DNA of 6,027 nt, taken from positions 1 to 6,027 of the forward strand of contig JAQVNH010000072.1 in NCBI GenBank assembly GCA_028703215.1, written 5' to 3'. Position numbers and translations under genes: made by a program. Positions within the stretch are counted from its first letter, which is position 1; each line of letters opens with the position of its first letter. This document shows, in pieces, positions 1-5,517 of this stretch. The stretch comes from Eubacteriales bacterium. Its GTDB lineage: Bacteria > Bacillota > Clostridia > Acetivibrionales > STF1-152. The notes under the pieces were generated by a model. It worked only from the letters and a program-made list of their open reading frames with translations, searched no databases and was not told where the DNA came from.

Positions 1-1
1 C

Positions 2-775
2 ACTCAAAGGATGAGGGACGTTATAAATAAGGGAGTAAACGAGGAAGACCTTGTTAATTCCGTGAAAATCGCGTTTTCCGGAGGATGGAACAACATCAAG
101 CTGTATTTCATGATAGGGCTGCCCGGCGAAAATATCAAAGATGTTCCGGCGATAGCGGACATGGGATATAAAATACTGGATTTGAACAGAGAACTCAACG
201 GAAACAAGCTTACGCGGGGATTGAACATTACCATCAGCACATCTTCTTTTATCCCAAAACCGTTTACCCCGTTTCAATGGGAGGCACAGGACTCAGTTGA
301 GACTCTCCGCGAGAAACAAAGAGCGCTGAATGCTAAAATCAAAAGCAAGTTTATCAAATACAGCTGGAACGATCCTGAACTAAGCCTCATGGAAGCGGTT
401 TTTGCCAGGGGAGACAGAAAAACCGGACGGGTATTGGAAAAAGCATGGAGAAAAGGATGCAAATTTGACAGCTGGGGGGAATACTTCCGTATTGATCTTT
501 GGAGGGATGCGTTTAATGAAGCGGGTCTTGAGACTTCATTTTACGCAAACCGAAAGCGCGAATACACGGAATTATTGCCCTGGGATCATATTGATATCGG
601 GGTCACAAAAGAATATCTTGAAACGGAAAGTAAAATTGCCGGAACGGAAAGAACGACTGATGGATGTGCAAAAGAATGCAAAGCATGCGGAGCGGGGATT
701 TTTAACGCCGGGATATGTGTTGAGAAAAGGCGCATACTAAAAACAGGTGAAAAAACGGAGGATATTTCGCATTGA
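2..775 (+). CDS. Radical SAM protein of the TIGR03960 family, C-terminal part (5' end outside window)
   Basis: The reading frame is open from the left edge, with Thr-Gln-Arg codons before the first ATG at 11, so that ATG is internal and the gene is cut by the window. The visible 257 residues begin at the end of the radical SAM barrel: 'RDVINKG' followed by 'KLYFMIGLPGE', the conserved strand and loop near the end of the SAM-binding core. The segments 'FARGDRKTGRVLEKAWRKG' and 'FDSW' are typical of the TIGR03960 C-terminal region. The CX3CX2C cluster of the iron-sulfur site would lie upstream, out of view. A second cysteine group, CX3CX2CX9C (codons at 665, 677, 686 and 716), ends the protein. 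The substrate of the family is not established. The stop overlaps the start of the DUF2344 gene (shared TTGA, 772-775), which indicates translational coupling. Family assignment is secure; function is unknown. Confidence 0.9.
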   Translation, partial: TQRMRDVINKGVNEEDLVNSVKIAFSGGWNNIKLYFMIGLPGENIKDVPAIADMGYKILDLNRELNGNKLTRGLNITISTSSFIPKPFTPFQWEAQDSVETLREKQRALNAKIKSKFIKYSWNDPELSLMEAVFARGDRKTGRVLEKAWRKGCKFDSWGEYFRIDLWRDAFNEAGLETSFYANRKREYTELLPWDHIDIGVTKEYLETESKIAGTERTTDGCAKECKACGAGIFNAGICVEKRRILKTGEKTEDISH

Positions 776-1455
776 CGATACTGAGATGCAAATATACGCG
801 CGGGGAAGAAGTGAAATTCATATCTCATCTTGACCTTTTGCGTGTTTTTGAAAGGGCGATCAGGAGAGCGGGACTTCCTATCGAACACTCGGCCGGATAT
901 AATCCGAGACCGAAAATAGTCTTTGCGCTCCCTCTTCCTGTAGGCGTCACAAGCGATGGGGAGTATGCGGACATAACGCTTGCCGGGGAATATTCTTCCG
1001 ATGATTTTATCCGTACGTTGAATGCCGAGCTTCCTCAAGGGATAAAACTTACTGCAGTCGAGTCGATAACCCAATCAAAACACAGCATCATGTCGGAAGT
1101 AGAATCGGCAAAATACGAGCTGAAAGCAGATTATGAGGGCCAAATCGAGCAAGTTAGGGAAATAATATCGGCAATTATGTCGAAACATGATATCATAGTT
1201 GAGAAAAATACGGGCAGCGGCACGAAATCCATAAACATAAGGCCGCTGATAAAAGAAATGTCAGTCAGAGAACAGAATAGCAAAGAAATATTGCGCTGCG
1301 ATAAAACAGGTTTGGTCATAGATTTGCATGTGAACGCGGGAAGCAGGGAAAACTTGAGACCGGATCTGGCAGCAAATATGCTTGAAGAAATGTCCGGAGG
1401 AAGTCTGAGAGTGACCGGAATACACAGAAAGCAGCTGCTGCTGGTTCAATCCTGA
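772..1455 (+). CDS. DUF2344 / TIGR03936 family protein, partner of the upstream radical SAM protein
   Basis: This gene encodes 227 residues. It starts at TTG 772, which overlaps the stop of the radical SAM gene by 4 bases and has a GGAGG at 757-761, ten bases upstream. There is no in-frame ATG near the conserved N-terminus, so TTG is the only sensible start. The family signature fills residues 15-70: 'KFISHLDLLRVFERAIRRAG' then 'GYNPRPKI', 'PLPVGV' and 'GEYADI'. In some bacteria this domain is fused to the C-terminus of the TIGR03960 radical SAM protein; here the two are separate but coupled genes, which supports a physical or functional complex. There are no transmembrane segments or signal peptide, so it is presumably cytoplasmic. 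The biochemical role is unknown. Placement directly before rng and the L21/L27 operon hints at RNA or ribosome biology, but that is inference. Confidence 0.9.
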   Translation: MTILRCKYTRGEEVKFISHLDLLRVFERAIRRAGLPIEHSAGYNPRPKIVFALPLPVGVTSDGEYADITLAGEYSSDDFIRTLNAELPQGIKLTAVESITQSKHSIMSEVESAKYELKADYEGQIEQVREIISAIMSKHDIIVEKNTGSGTKSINIRPLIKEMSVREQNSKEILRCDKTGLVIDLHVNAGSRENLRPDLAANMLEEMSGGSLRVTGIHRKQLLLVQS

Positions 1456-1476
1456 AAGAAAGGAGGAGAGGAATAA

Positions 1477-2952
1477 ATGAAGGAAATAATTATCGATGTT
1501 GCTCTCGGGAGCAACAGAGTTGCCGTATTGGAAGACGGGGAGCTTGTTGAATTTTACATTGAAAATCCCGGAACTGAAAGGCTTGTCGGAAACATTTACA
1601 GAGGAAAGGTCAGCAGTGTTCTGCCGGGAATGCAGGCGGCTTTTATTGATATCGGACATGATAAGAATGCGTTCCTGTACGTCGATGAAGCGGTTTCAGA
1701 TGAAGACGAAGAAGTATATCATGAATTAAAAAAGACAAAAATCGAGCAAATATTGAAACCCGGACAATCAGTAACGGTACAGGTCATAAAGGACCCTATC
1801 GACACAAAGGGGCCGAGGGTAACGACCCAGCTGACCTTGCCGGGCAGGCATCTTGTTTTGATCCCGGATGCCGAATATATCGGAGTGTCAAGAAGGATAG
1901 GCAGCGATGCCGAGAGAAGCAGACTAAGAGCGCTTGCAGAATCGGTAAAACCCAAAAAGATGGGTCTCATAGTAAGAACAGCTTCCGAAGGAATGACTGT
2001 CGAAGATTTTAAAAGCGACGTAAAATTCCTGCTGAATCACTGGAAAAAGATCAAGAAAAAAGAGAAATACGGTTTTGTCCCGCGCTGTCTGCACAAGGAT
2101 TTGAGTCTCATATACCGTACGGTGAGAGACATGTTTACTCCGGAAGTTGATCGTCTTGTTATAAACAACAACGAGGAATACCGTGAAATCATTGATATGG
2201 TGGATATGCTTTCCCCTAAATTGAAAAACAGGGTGACATGCTACAGCAAGCAGGAAGAAATTTTTCAAAAATACAATATCGACAGTCAGCTGAAAAAGGT
2301 GCTTTCACGCAAGGTATGGCTCAAGTGCGGAGGATATATCATAATCGACAAAACCGAAGCTCTGACCGTTATCGATGTAAACACAGGGAAATATGTCGGC
2401 AGCGTAAATCTTGAGAAAACTATCTTGAAGGCAAATATCGAAGCAGCGGAGGAAATCGCAAAACAGCTGAGACTTAGGGACATTGGCGGAATCATTGTTA
2501 TAGATTTTATCGACATGGAAGTAAAAAGCCACCAGCGGGAAGTATTGAGCAAATTGAAAAACGCTTTAAGCAAAGACCGGACGAAATCAATAGTGGTCGG
2601 AATGACAGGACTCGGGCTGATTGAATTGACAAGGAAAAAAGTCACCCCGGGACTTAATGCTTTTATGACCGCAGAGTGCCCGTTCTGCGACGGAACGGGA
2701 AAGATACAGGCACCCGAATCGATTGCGCTGAAAATAGAGAAAAAGATCGGTGAATACGCCGCCCGCAAGTCAAGGGAAGCTTTAAAAATAGAGGCGCATC
2801 CGAGTGTTGCGGCATTGCTGAGCGGCAGCGGAGGCAAAAATCTGAAACTGCTGCAGCGCAAATACAAAAGAAAAATACAGATTATAACCAATAACGACCT
2901 TTATAACAATGAAGTTATTATAAACGGCGAAGAGGTTGACATGCTTTCGTGA
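1477..2952 (+). CDS. rng: Ribonuclease G (RNase E/G family endoribonuclease)
   Basis: This 491-residue protein is almost the same length as E. coli RNase G. RNase E/G enzymes are Mg-dependent, 5'-end-sensing, single-strand endoribonucleases that process rRNA and start mRNA decay in the cytoplasm. Visible domains in order are an S1 RNA-binding domain (about residues 36-125, beginning 'GNIYRGKVSSVLPGMQAAF'), the 5'-sensor/RNase H-like region, and the DNase I-like catalytic region. The catalytic region has Asp300 in 'VIDVNTG' and Asp343 in 'VIDFIDM', matching the two metal-binding aspartates known in RNase E (D303 and D346). The Zn-link follows as 'CPFCDGTG' (Cys401 and Cys404), and then a short small-domain tail. 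It lacks the long disordered scaffold of RNase E, so G is the better name. The start is ATG 1477 behind AGGAGG at 1461-1466. It lies 21 bases after the DUF2344 gene and is probably co-transcribed with it. No clear terminator follows. Confidence 0.95.
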   Translation: MKEIIIDVALGSNRVAVLEDGELVEFYIENPGTERLVGNIYRGKVSSVLPGMQAAFIDIGHDKNAFLYVDEAVSDEDEEVYHELKKTKIEQILKPGQSVTVQVIKDPIDTKGPRVTTQLTLPGRHLVLIPDAEYIGVSRRIGSDAERSRLRALAESVKPKKMGLIVRTASEGMTVEDFKSDVKFLLNHWKKIKKKEKYGFVPRCLHKDLSLIYRTVRDMFTPEVDRLVINNNEEYREIIDMVDMLSPKLKNRVTCYSKQEEIFQKYNIDSQLKKVLSRKVWLKCGGYIIIDKTEALTVIDVNTGKYVGSVNLEKTILKANIEAAEEIAKQLRLRDIGGIIVIDFIDMEVKSHQREVLSKLKNALSKDRTKSIVVGMTGLGLIELTRKKVTPGLNAFMTAECPFCDGTGKIQAPESIALKIEKKIGEYAARKSREALKIEAHPSVAALLSGSGGKNLKLLQRKYKRKIQIITNNDLYNNEVIINGEEVDMLS

Positions 2953-3031
2953 AGTCAACTGCTCGTATTGCTTGAGAGAACAAAGATCAATAAAATGCAC
3001 AATAATATTTTGATATGACGGGTTATTTAAA

Positions 3032-3060
3032 TTGACAACTATATGCCTGTGTGTTAAAAT
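3032..3060 (+). promoter_or_regulatory. Strong sigma-A type promoter of the rplU-rpmA operon
   Basis: A perfect -35 box TTGACA (3032-3037) is followed by a 17-base spacer and TAAAAT (3055-3060), which matches the TATAAT consensus at five of six positions. TG at 3052-3053, one base before the -10 box, adds an extended -10 element. Transcription should begin near 3066-3068, directly at the first stem of the leader. The strength is what one expects for ribosomal protein genes. It separates rplU-rpmA from the upstream rng unit, although read-through from rng remains possible because no terminator is visible in 2953-3031. Confidence 0.85.
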
Positions 3061-3065
3061 ACTTC

Positions 3066-3134
3066 GGTAGCCGCTCGACCGGGGCCTTAAAATGCGTTAT
3101 GCTGCCTTGTGTCGGCGAGACTGGTAAGAGGAGG
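3066..3134 (+). promoter_or_regulatory. Ribosomal protein L21 leader (structured 5' UTR of rplU)
   Basis: The roughly 70-base leader between the promoter and the rplU ribosome binding site looks like the L21 leader element known upstream of L21/L27 operons in low-GC Gram-positive bacteria. By eye it folds into a nested hairpin: CUCG (3074-3077) pairs with CGAG (3116-3119), and inside it CGGGGC (3080-3085) pairs with GCCUUG (3104-3109, with G-U pairs), leaving an A-rich loop. A competing 5' pairing is GGUAGC (3066-3071) with GCUGCC (3101-3106). The structure ends about nine bases before AGGAGG (3129-3134) and has no U-tract, which points to control of translation rather than termination, probably by feedback from a product of the operon. 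Assignment is by position and recalled motif style; a covariance search was not run. Confidence 0.75.
3129..3134 (+). promoter_or_regulatory. Ribosome binding site of rplU, used to choose the start
   Basis: AGGAGG lies 8 bases before GTG 3143 and 5 bases before an in-frame TTG at 3140. The 8-base spacing is nearer the optimum. Starting at GTG gives 'MYAIIENGSKQY', which fits the usual L21 N-terminus, whereas TTG would add an extra Val at position 2. GTG 3143 is therefore preferred. Confidence 0.75.
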
Positions 3135-3142
3135 TACAATTG

Positions 3143-3493
3143 GTGTACGCGATCATTGAAAACGGCAGCAAACAGTATAAGATCCAGGAAGGCGACATAG
3201 TTTTTCTTGACAAGATCGACCTTGAAGACGGCGCGGCGCTTATACTGGATAGAGTTGTCGCTTTGTCGGACGAAGATGTTTTGACGCTCGGGACCCCGTA
3301 TATAAACGGGTTGAAAATCAAGGCGAAAGTTGTTGGGCAGGGCAAAGGAAAGAAAATAAATATTTTCAAATTCAAGGCAAAGAAGAATTACAGGCGCAGA
3401 CAGGGACACAGACAGCCATTTACAAAGGTTGAGATATTGAAGATACAGATACCGGGCAAAGCCAAAAAAGCCGAAAAAACCGAGCAGGAATAG
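3143..3493 (+). CDS. rplU: 50S ribosomal protein L21 (bL21)
   Basis: L21 binds 23S rRNA, together with L20, in the large subunit. From GTG 3143 the protein has 116 residues and begins 'MYAIIENGSKQYKIQEGD', the classical L21 opening. Further family motifs are 'LGTPYINGLKIKAKVV', 'KIFKFKAKKNYRRRQGHRQ' (a strongly basic rRNA-binding stretch) and 'PFTKVEI' at the end of the core. A short charged tail rich in Lys, Ala and Glu ('KAKKAEKTEQE') follows the core and makes the protein about a dozen residues longer than the usual ~103. A TTG at 3140 could add one residue. It is the first gene of the unit driven by the promoter at 3032-3060 and is followed after 52 bases by rpmA. The prp (ysxB) gene that normally sits between them in Firmicutes is absent. 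Confidence 0.97.
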   Translation: MYAIIENGSKQYKIQEGDIVFLDKIDLEDGAALILDRVVALSDEDVLTLGTPYINGLKIKAKVVGQGKGKKINIFKFKAKKNYRRRQGHRQPFTKVEILKIQIPGKAKKAEKTEQE

Positions 3494-3533
3494 CAAATTA
3501 GGAATAGCACTATAGATCCATACATGGATATAC

Positions 3534-3538
3534 GGAGG
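3534..3538 (+). promoter_or_regulatory. Ribosome binding site of rpmA, fixing the extended L27 start
   Basis: GGAGG ends 7 bases before ATG 3546, an ideal distance. The later in-frame ATG at 3573, which would give an E. coli-like 'MAHKKG' start, has no purine-rich site in the 15 bases before it. The sequence therefore predicts that L27 is made with its extra N-terminal residues. A small imperfect hairpin (3513-3532, ATCCA/TGGAT core with a TACA loop) ends just upstream of this site. Confidence 0.8.
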
Positions 3539-3545
3539 TAAAGAA

Positions 3546-3827
3546 ATGTTTATGATACATATGCCGCTTATGATGGCACATAAAAAGGGAGTCGGAAGCT
3601 CAAGAAACGGCCGTGACAGCCAGTCCAAGAGGCTCGGTGTCAAGAAGTCCGACGGACAGCCGGTTCTGGCGGGCAATATCATTATCAGACAGAGAGGGAC
3701 AAAAGTCCATCCCGGCGAAAATGTAGGGAAAGGCAAAGATGATACTCTCTTTGCGCTGATAGACGGGAAAGTCAATTTTGAGAGACGCGGCAAAGACAAG
3801 AAGCAGGTAAGCGTCACTTCAGCGTGA
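3546..3827 (+). CDS. rpmA: 50S ribosomal protein L27 (bL27) with N-terminal extension
   Basis: L27 sits near the peptidyl transferase centre, where its N-terminus reaches towards the tRNA ends. The 93-residue product has the full family core: 'AHKKGVGSSRNGRDSQSKRLG', 'GNIIIRQRGTKVHPGENVG', 'KDDTLFALIDGKV' and 'KDKKQVSV'. Ahead of Ala11 are ten extra residues, 'MFMIHMPLMM'. In Firmicutes such an extension normally ends in a motif such as LQFF or LQLF just before the Ala and is removed by the cysteine protease Prp. Here the phenylalanine positions are Met and the motif is barely recognisable, and prp is not in its usual place between rplU and rpmA. The start at ATG 3546 is favoured by GGAGG at 3534-3538; initiation at ATG 3573 would yield mature L27 directly but lacks a binding site. 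A strong terminator follows at 3883-3910. Confidence 0.96.
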   Translation: MFMIHMPLMMAHKKGVGSSRNGRDSQSKRLGVKKSDGQPVLAGNIIIRQRGTKVHPGENVGKGKDDTLFALIDGKVNFERRGKDKKQVSVTSA

Positions 3828-3832
3828 TTCTC

Positions 3833-3865
3833 ATTGCGAATTGCGGAAAAATTGCTGATAATTGC
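3833..3865 (+). repeat. Four short direct ATTGC repeats upstream of the obg terminator
   Basis: ATTGC occurs at 3833-3837, 3840-3844, 3851-3855 and 3861-3865, so the repeat starts are 7, 11 and 10 bases apart, close to one helical turn for the last two steps. They fill the space between the rpmA stop and the terminator. They could be binding sites for a regulator or simply chance in a short AT-rich stretch; no partner regulator is evident in the window. Confidence 0.5.
3834..3862 (+). promoter_or_regulatory. Possible weak promoter for obg-yhbY
   Basis: TTGCGA (3834-3839, four of six matches to TTGACA), a 17-base spacer and GATAAT (3857-3862, five of six matches to TATAAT) make an acceptable sigma-A promoter. 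Transcripts would begin near 3869 and meet the terminator at 3883-3910 almost at once, so it would need read-through or regulated antitermination to express obg. The space between terminator and obg (3911-3932) is too short for a promoter, which is the main reason to consider this one. Confidence 0.35.
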
Positions 3866-3882
3866 AGACAAAAACTCGAGAT

Positions 3883-3910
3883 AAAATCCCGGCTTCAGCC
3901 GGGATTTTTT
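3883..3910 (+). terminator. Strong intrinsic terminator after rpmA
   Basis: The arm AAAATCCCGGC (3883-3893) pairs with GCCGGGATTTT (3898-3908) around a TTCA loop (3894-3897). Its seven-base core is TCCCGGC/GCCGGGA, and a run of six T (3905-3910) follows. This is a textbook rho-independent terminator ending the rplU-rpmA unit, only 22 bases before the obg start. It may act as an attenuator, since obg has no obvious promoter downstream of it. Confidence 0.9.
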
Positions 3911-3932
3911 AAGTTAAGTTTGGAGATGTATT

Positions 3933-5207
3933 ATGTTTATCGATAACGCAAAAATATACATAAAGGCCGGAGACGGCGGTAACGGCAGAGTTTCCTTCAG
4001 AAGAGAGAAATTCATCCCTGCCGGCGGTCCCGATGGGGGCGACGGAGGAAAAGGCGGCGACATAATATTTGAAGTCAGCGAAAATCTCAGGACACTTTCC
4101 GATTTCAGATACAAGAAGAAATTCATCGCTGAACCTGGAGCTCAAGGCGAGGGTTCAAGGAAAACCGGAAAAAACGGTAAGGACCTCATAATTATGGTGC
4201 CCCCGGGAACTGTGCTGAGAAACAGCGAAAACAATTCGGTGCTCGCCGATATGACAGAACCCGGAGTACGCAGAGTAATAGCGCATGGAGGAAACGGCGG
4301 ACGCGGCAACACGCATTTTGCCACGGCAACCAGGCAAGCGCCTTACTTCGCGAGAAATGGATTTCCGGGTGAAGAAATAACACTTGATATTGAGCTGAAG
4401 CTTATTGCGGATGTTGGGCTTATAGGTTTTCCGAATGCAGGAAAATCAACTATCCTTTCCGTCGTATCCGAGGCAAATCCGAAAATCGCGGATTATCCAT
4501 TTACTACTCTTGAACCGAATCTCGGAGTGGTAAGAGTGGGTCAGGGTGAAAGCTTTGTCATGGCGGACATGCCGGGTCTTATCGAAGGAGCGCATAAGGG
4601 GACCGGACTTGGACAGGAGTTCTTGAGACATATAGAGAGGACGAAGCTGCTGATACATGTGGTTGATGTTTCGGGTTCGGAGGGAAGGGATCCAGTAAGG
4701 GATTTTGAACTCATCAATGCGGAAATTGCCGCATACAGTTCAAAGCTTGCAGCGAAGCCGCAGATCGTGGCAGCCAATAAAATTGATCTGCCTGAAGCAC
4801 AGGAAAAGGCGGGCGTGTTCTTAAATGCCATAATAGAAAAAGGATATGAGGTTTTCCAAATATCCGCAGCGACCGGAAAAGGAATAAGGGAAATGATCTA
4901 CCGCGCTTATCAGCTGCTCTCGGAGCTCCCCGCATCGGTGCTCTATGACGAAGCTGAGGAGGAATTCGTATACGAAGCCAGAAAAGAGGAGCCTTTCACT
5001 GTTTTAAAAAAGGACGGCGTGTTCGTTGTCGAGGGTCCCTGGATTAAAAGGATACTCGGCTCAGTCAATCTTAAAAACACAGAGTCTGTTCAGTATTTTC
5101 AGAGGCTCCTTAAGCAAAAAGGAGTGATATCGGCTCTGGAAAAAATGGGAATGGATGAAGGCGATACCGTAAGGATGTATGATTTTGAATTTGAATATAT
5201 AAAGTAA
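3933..5207 (+). CDS. obg: GTPase Obg (CgtA), ribosome-assembly GTPase
   Basis: Obg is a cytoplasmic GTPase that binds the 50S subunit during late assembly and links it to growth and stress control. The 424 residues show the three expected domains. The glycine-rich Obg fold (about 1-158) has 'KAGDGGNGRVSFRREKFIPA', 'GGPDGGDGGKGGDI' and 'HGGNGGRGNTHFATATRQAP'. The G domain has G1 'GFPNAGKST' (165-173), the G2 Thr pair in 'DYPFTTLEPNLG' (about 187-198), G3 'DMPG' (212-215), G4 'NKID' (282-285) and G5 'SAATGKG' (311-317). The OCT domain (about 345-424) has 'GVISALEKMGMDEGDTVRM' near its end. All nucleotide-binding motifs are intact. The start is ATG 3933 with GGAG (3922-3925) seven bases upstream. 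It is separated from rpmA by a terminator, although these genes are often one operon, and is followed by yhbY after 16 bases. Confidence 0.98.
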   Translation: MFIDNAKIYIKAGDGGNGRVSFRREKFIPAGGPDGGDGGKGGDIIFEVSENLRTLSDFRYKKKFIAEPGAQGEGSRKTGKNGKDLIIMVPPGTVLRNSENNSVLADMTEPGVRRVIAHGGNGGRGNTHFATATRQAPYFARNGFPGEEITLDIELKLIADVGLIGFPNAGKSTILSVVSEANPKIADYPFTTLEPNLGVVRVGQGESFVMADMPGLIEGAHKGTGLGQEFLRHIERTKLLIHVVDVSGSEGRDPVRDFELINAEIAAYSSKLAAKPQIVAANKIDLPEAQEKAGVFLNAIIEKGYEVFQISAATGKGIREMIYRAYQLLSELPASVLYDEAEEEFVYEARKEEPFTVLKKDGVFVVEGPWIKRILGSVNLKNTESVQYFQRLLKQKGVISALEKMGMDEGDTVRMYDFEFEYIK

Positions 5208-5210
5208 ATC

Positions 5211-5215
5211 GGAGG
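5211..5215 (+). promoter_or_regulatory. Ribosome binding site of yhbY, deciding a TTG start
   Basis: GGAGG ends only 2 bases before ATG 5218, too close for normal initiation, but 8 bases before the in-frame TTG at 5224. The TTG start gives 'MITSRQRKYLR', which also fits the usual YhbY/YqeI N-terminus better than a two-residue longer form. Confidence 0.7.
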
Positions 5216-5223
5216 AAATGATT

Positions 5224-5517
5224 TTGATTACAAGCAGGCAGCGCAAATACCTGAGAAGTCATGCAAATGACCTTCGTCCGCTGCTCCAAATCGGAAAGTC
5301 AGGTATAAATCCGAACTTGGTGAAACAGCTCGATGATGCTCTCGAAGCAAGGGAACTGGTGAAGGCGTCGGTTCTGCAAAGCGCGCCGGACAGTGTTGAA
5401 GAAATAAGCCGCAGGCTTTCTGAAATGACCGGATCTGAACTAGTGCAGGTAATAGGCAATAAATTTGTCGTATACAGGGAATCAAGAGACAGCAAAACTA
5501 TAGTACTGCCGGATTAG
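5224..5517 (+). CDS. yhbY: YhbY family CRM-domain RNA-binding protein
   Basis: A 97-residue single CRM (chloroplast splicing and ribosome maturation) domain protein, called YhbY in E. coli and YqeI in B. subtilis. Family members associate with pre-50S particles and are thought to help ribosome assembly. Visible motifs are 'TSRQRKYLRSHANDL' at the N-terminus, the GxxG RNA-contact loop 'GKSG' (24-27), 'ALEARELVKASVL' (39-51) and 'LVQVIGNKFVVYRES' near the end. The start is taken as TTG 5224 because of the spacing to GGAGG at 5211-5215; ATG 5218 would add two residues. It lies 16 bases after obg and is presumably co-transcribed with it. The TAG stop overlaps the TAA stop of the convergent minus-strand gene, leaving no room for a terminator between them. 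Confidence 0.95.
   Translation: MITSRQRKYLRSHANDLRPLLQIGKSGINPNLVKQLDDALEARELVKASVLQSAPDSVEEISRRLSEMTGSELVQVIGNKFVVYRESRDSKTIVLPD

Noticed and set aside
11..13. ATG as the start of the radical SAM gene
   Set aside because: The frame is open to the window edge and the protein begins in the middle of a conserved segment, so this Met is internal.
586..1074. A 162-codon open frame on the minus strand over the radical SAM/DUF2344 junction
   Set aside because: It spans two conserved coding regions on the other strand and shows no recognisable domain.
2286..2891. A 201-codon open frame on the minus strand inside rng
   Set aside because: It is fully contained in the well-conserved catalytic part of RNase G, lacks family motifs and has shadow-like composition.
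2953..3031. A terminator after rng
   Set aside because: Only a three-base CTC/GAG pairing is visible and there is no following T-run, so no terminator can be supported.
3023..3871. A 282-codon open frame on the minus strand across rplU and rpmA
   Set aside because: It lies antisense to two certain ribosomal protein genes and the L21 leader, has no recognisable motif, and its hydrophobic, Leu/Ser/Phe-rich composition is what the complement of Lys/Gly/Glu-rich codons produces.
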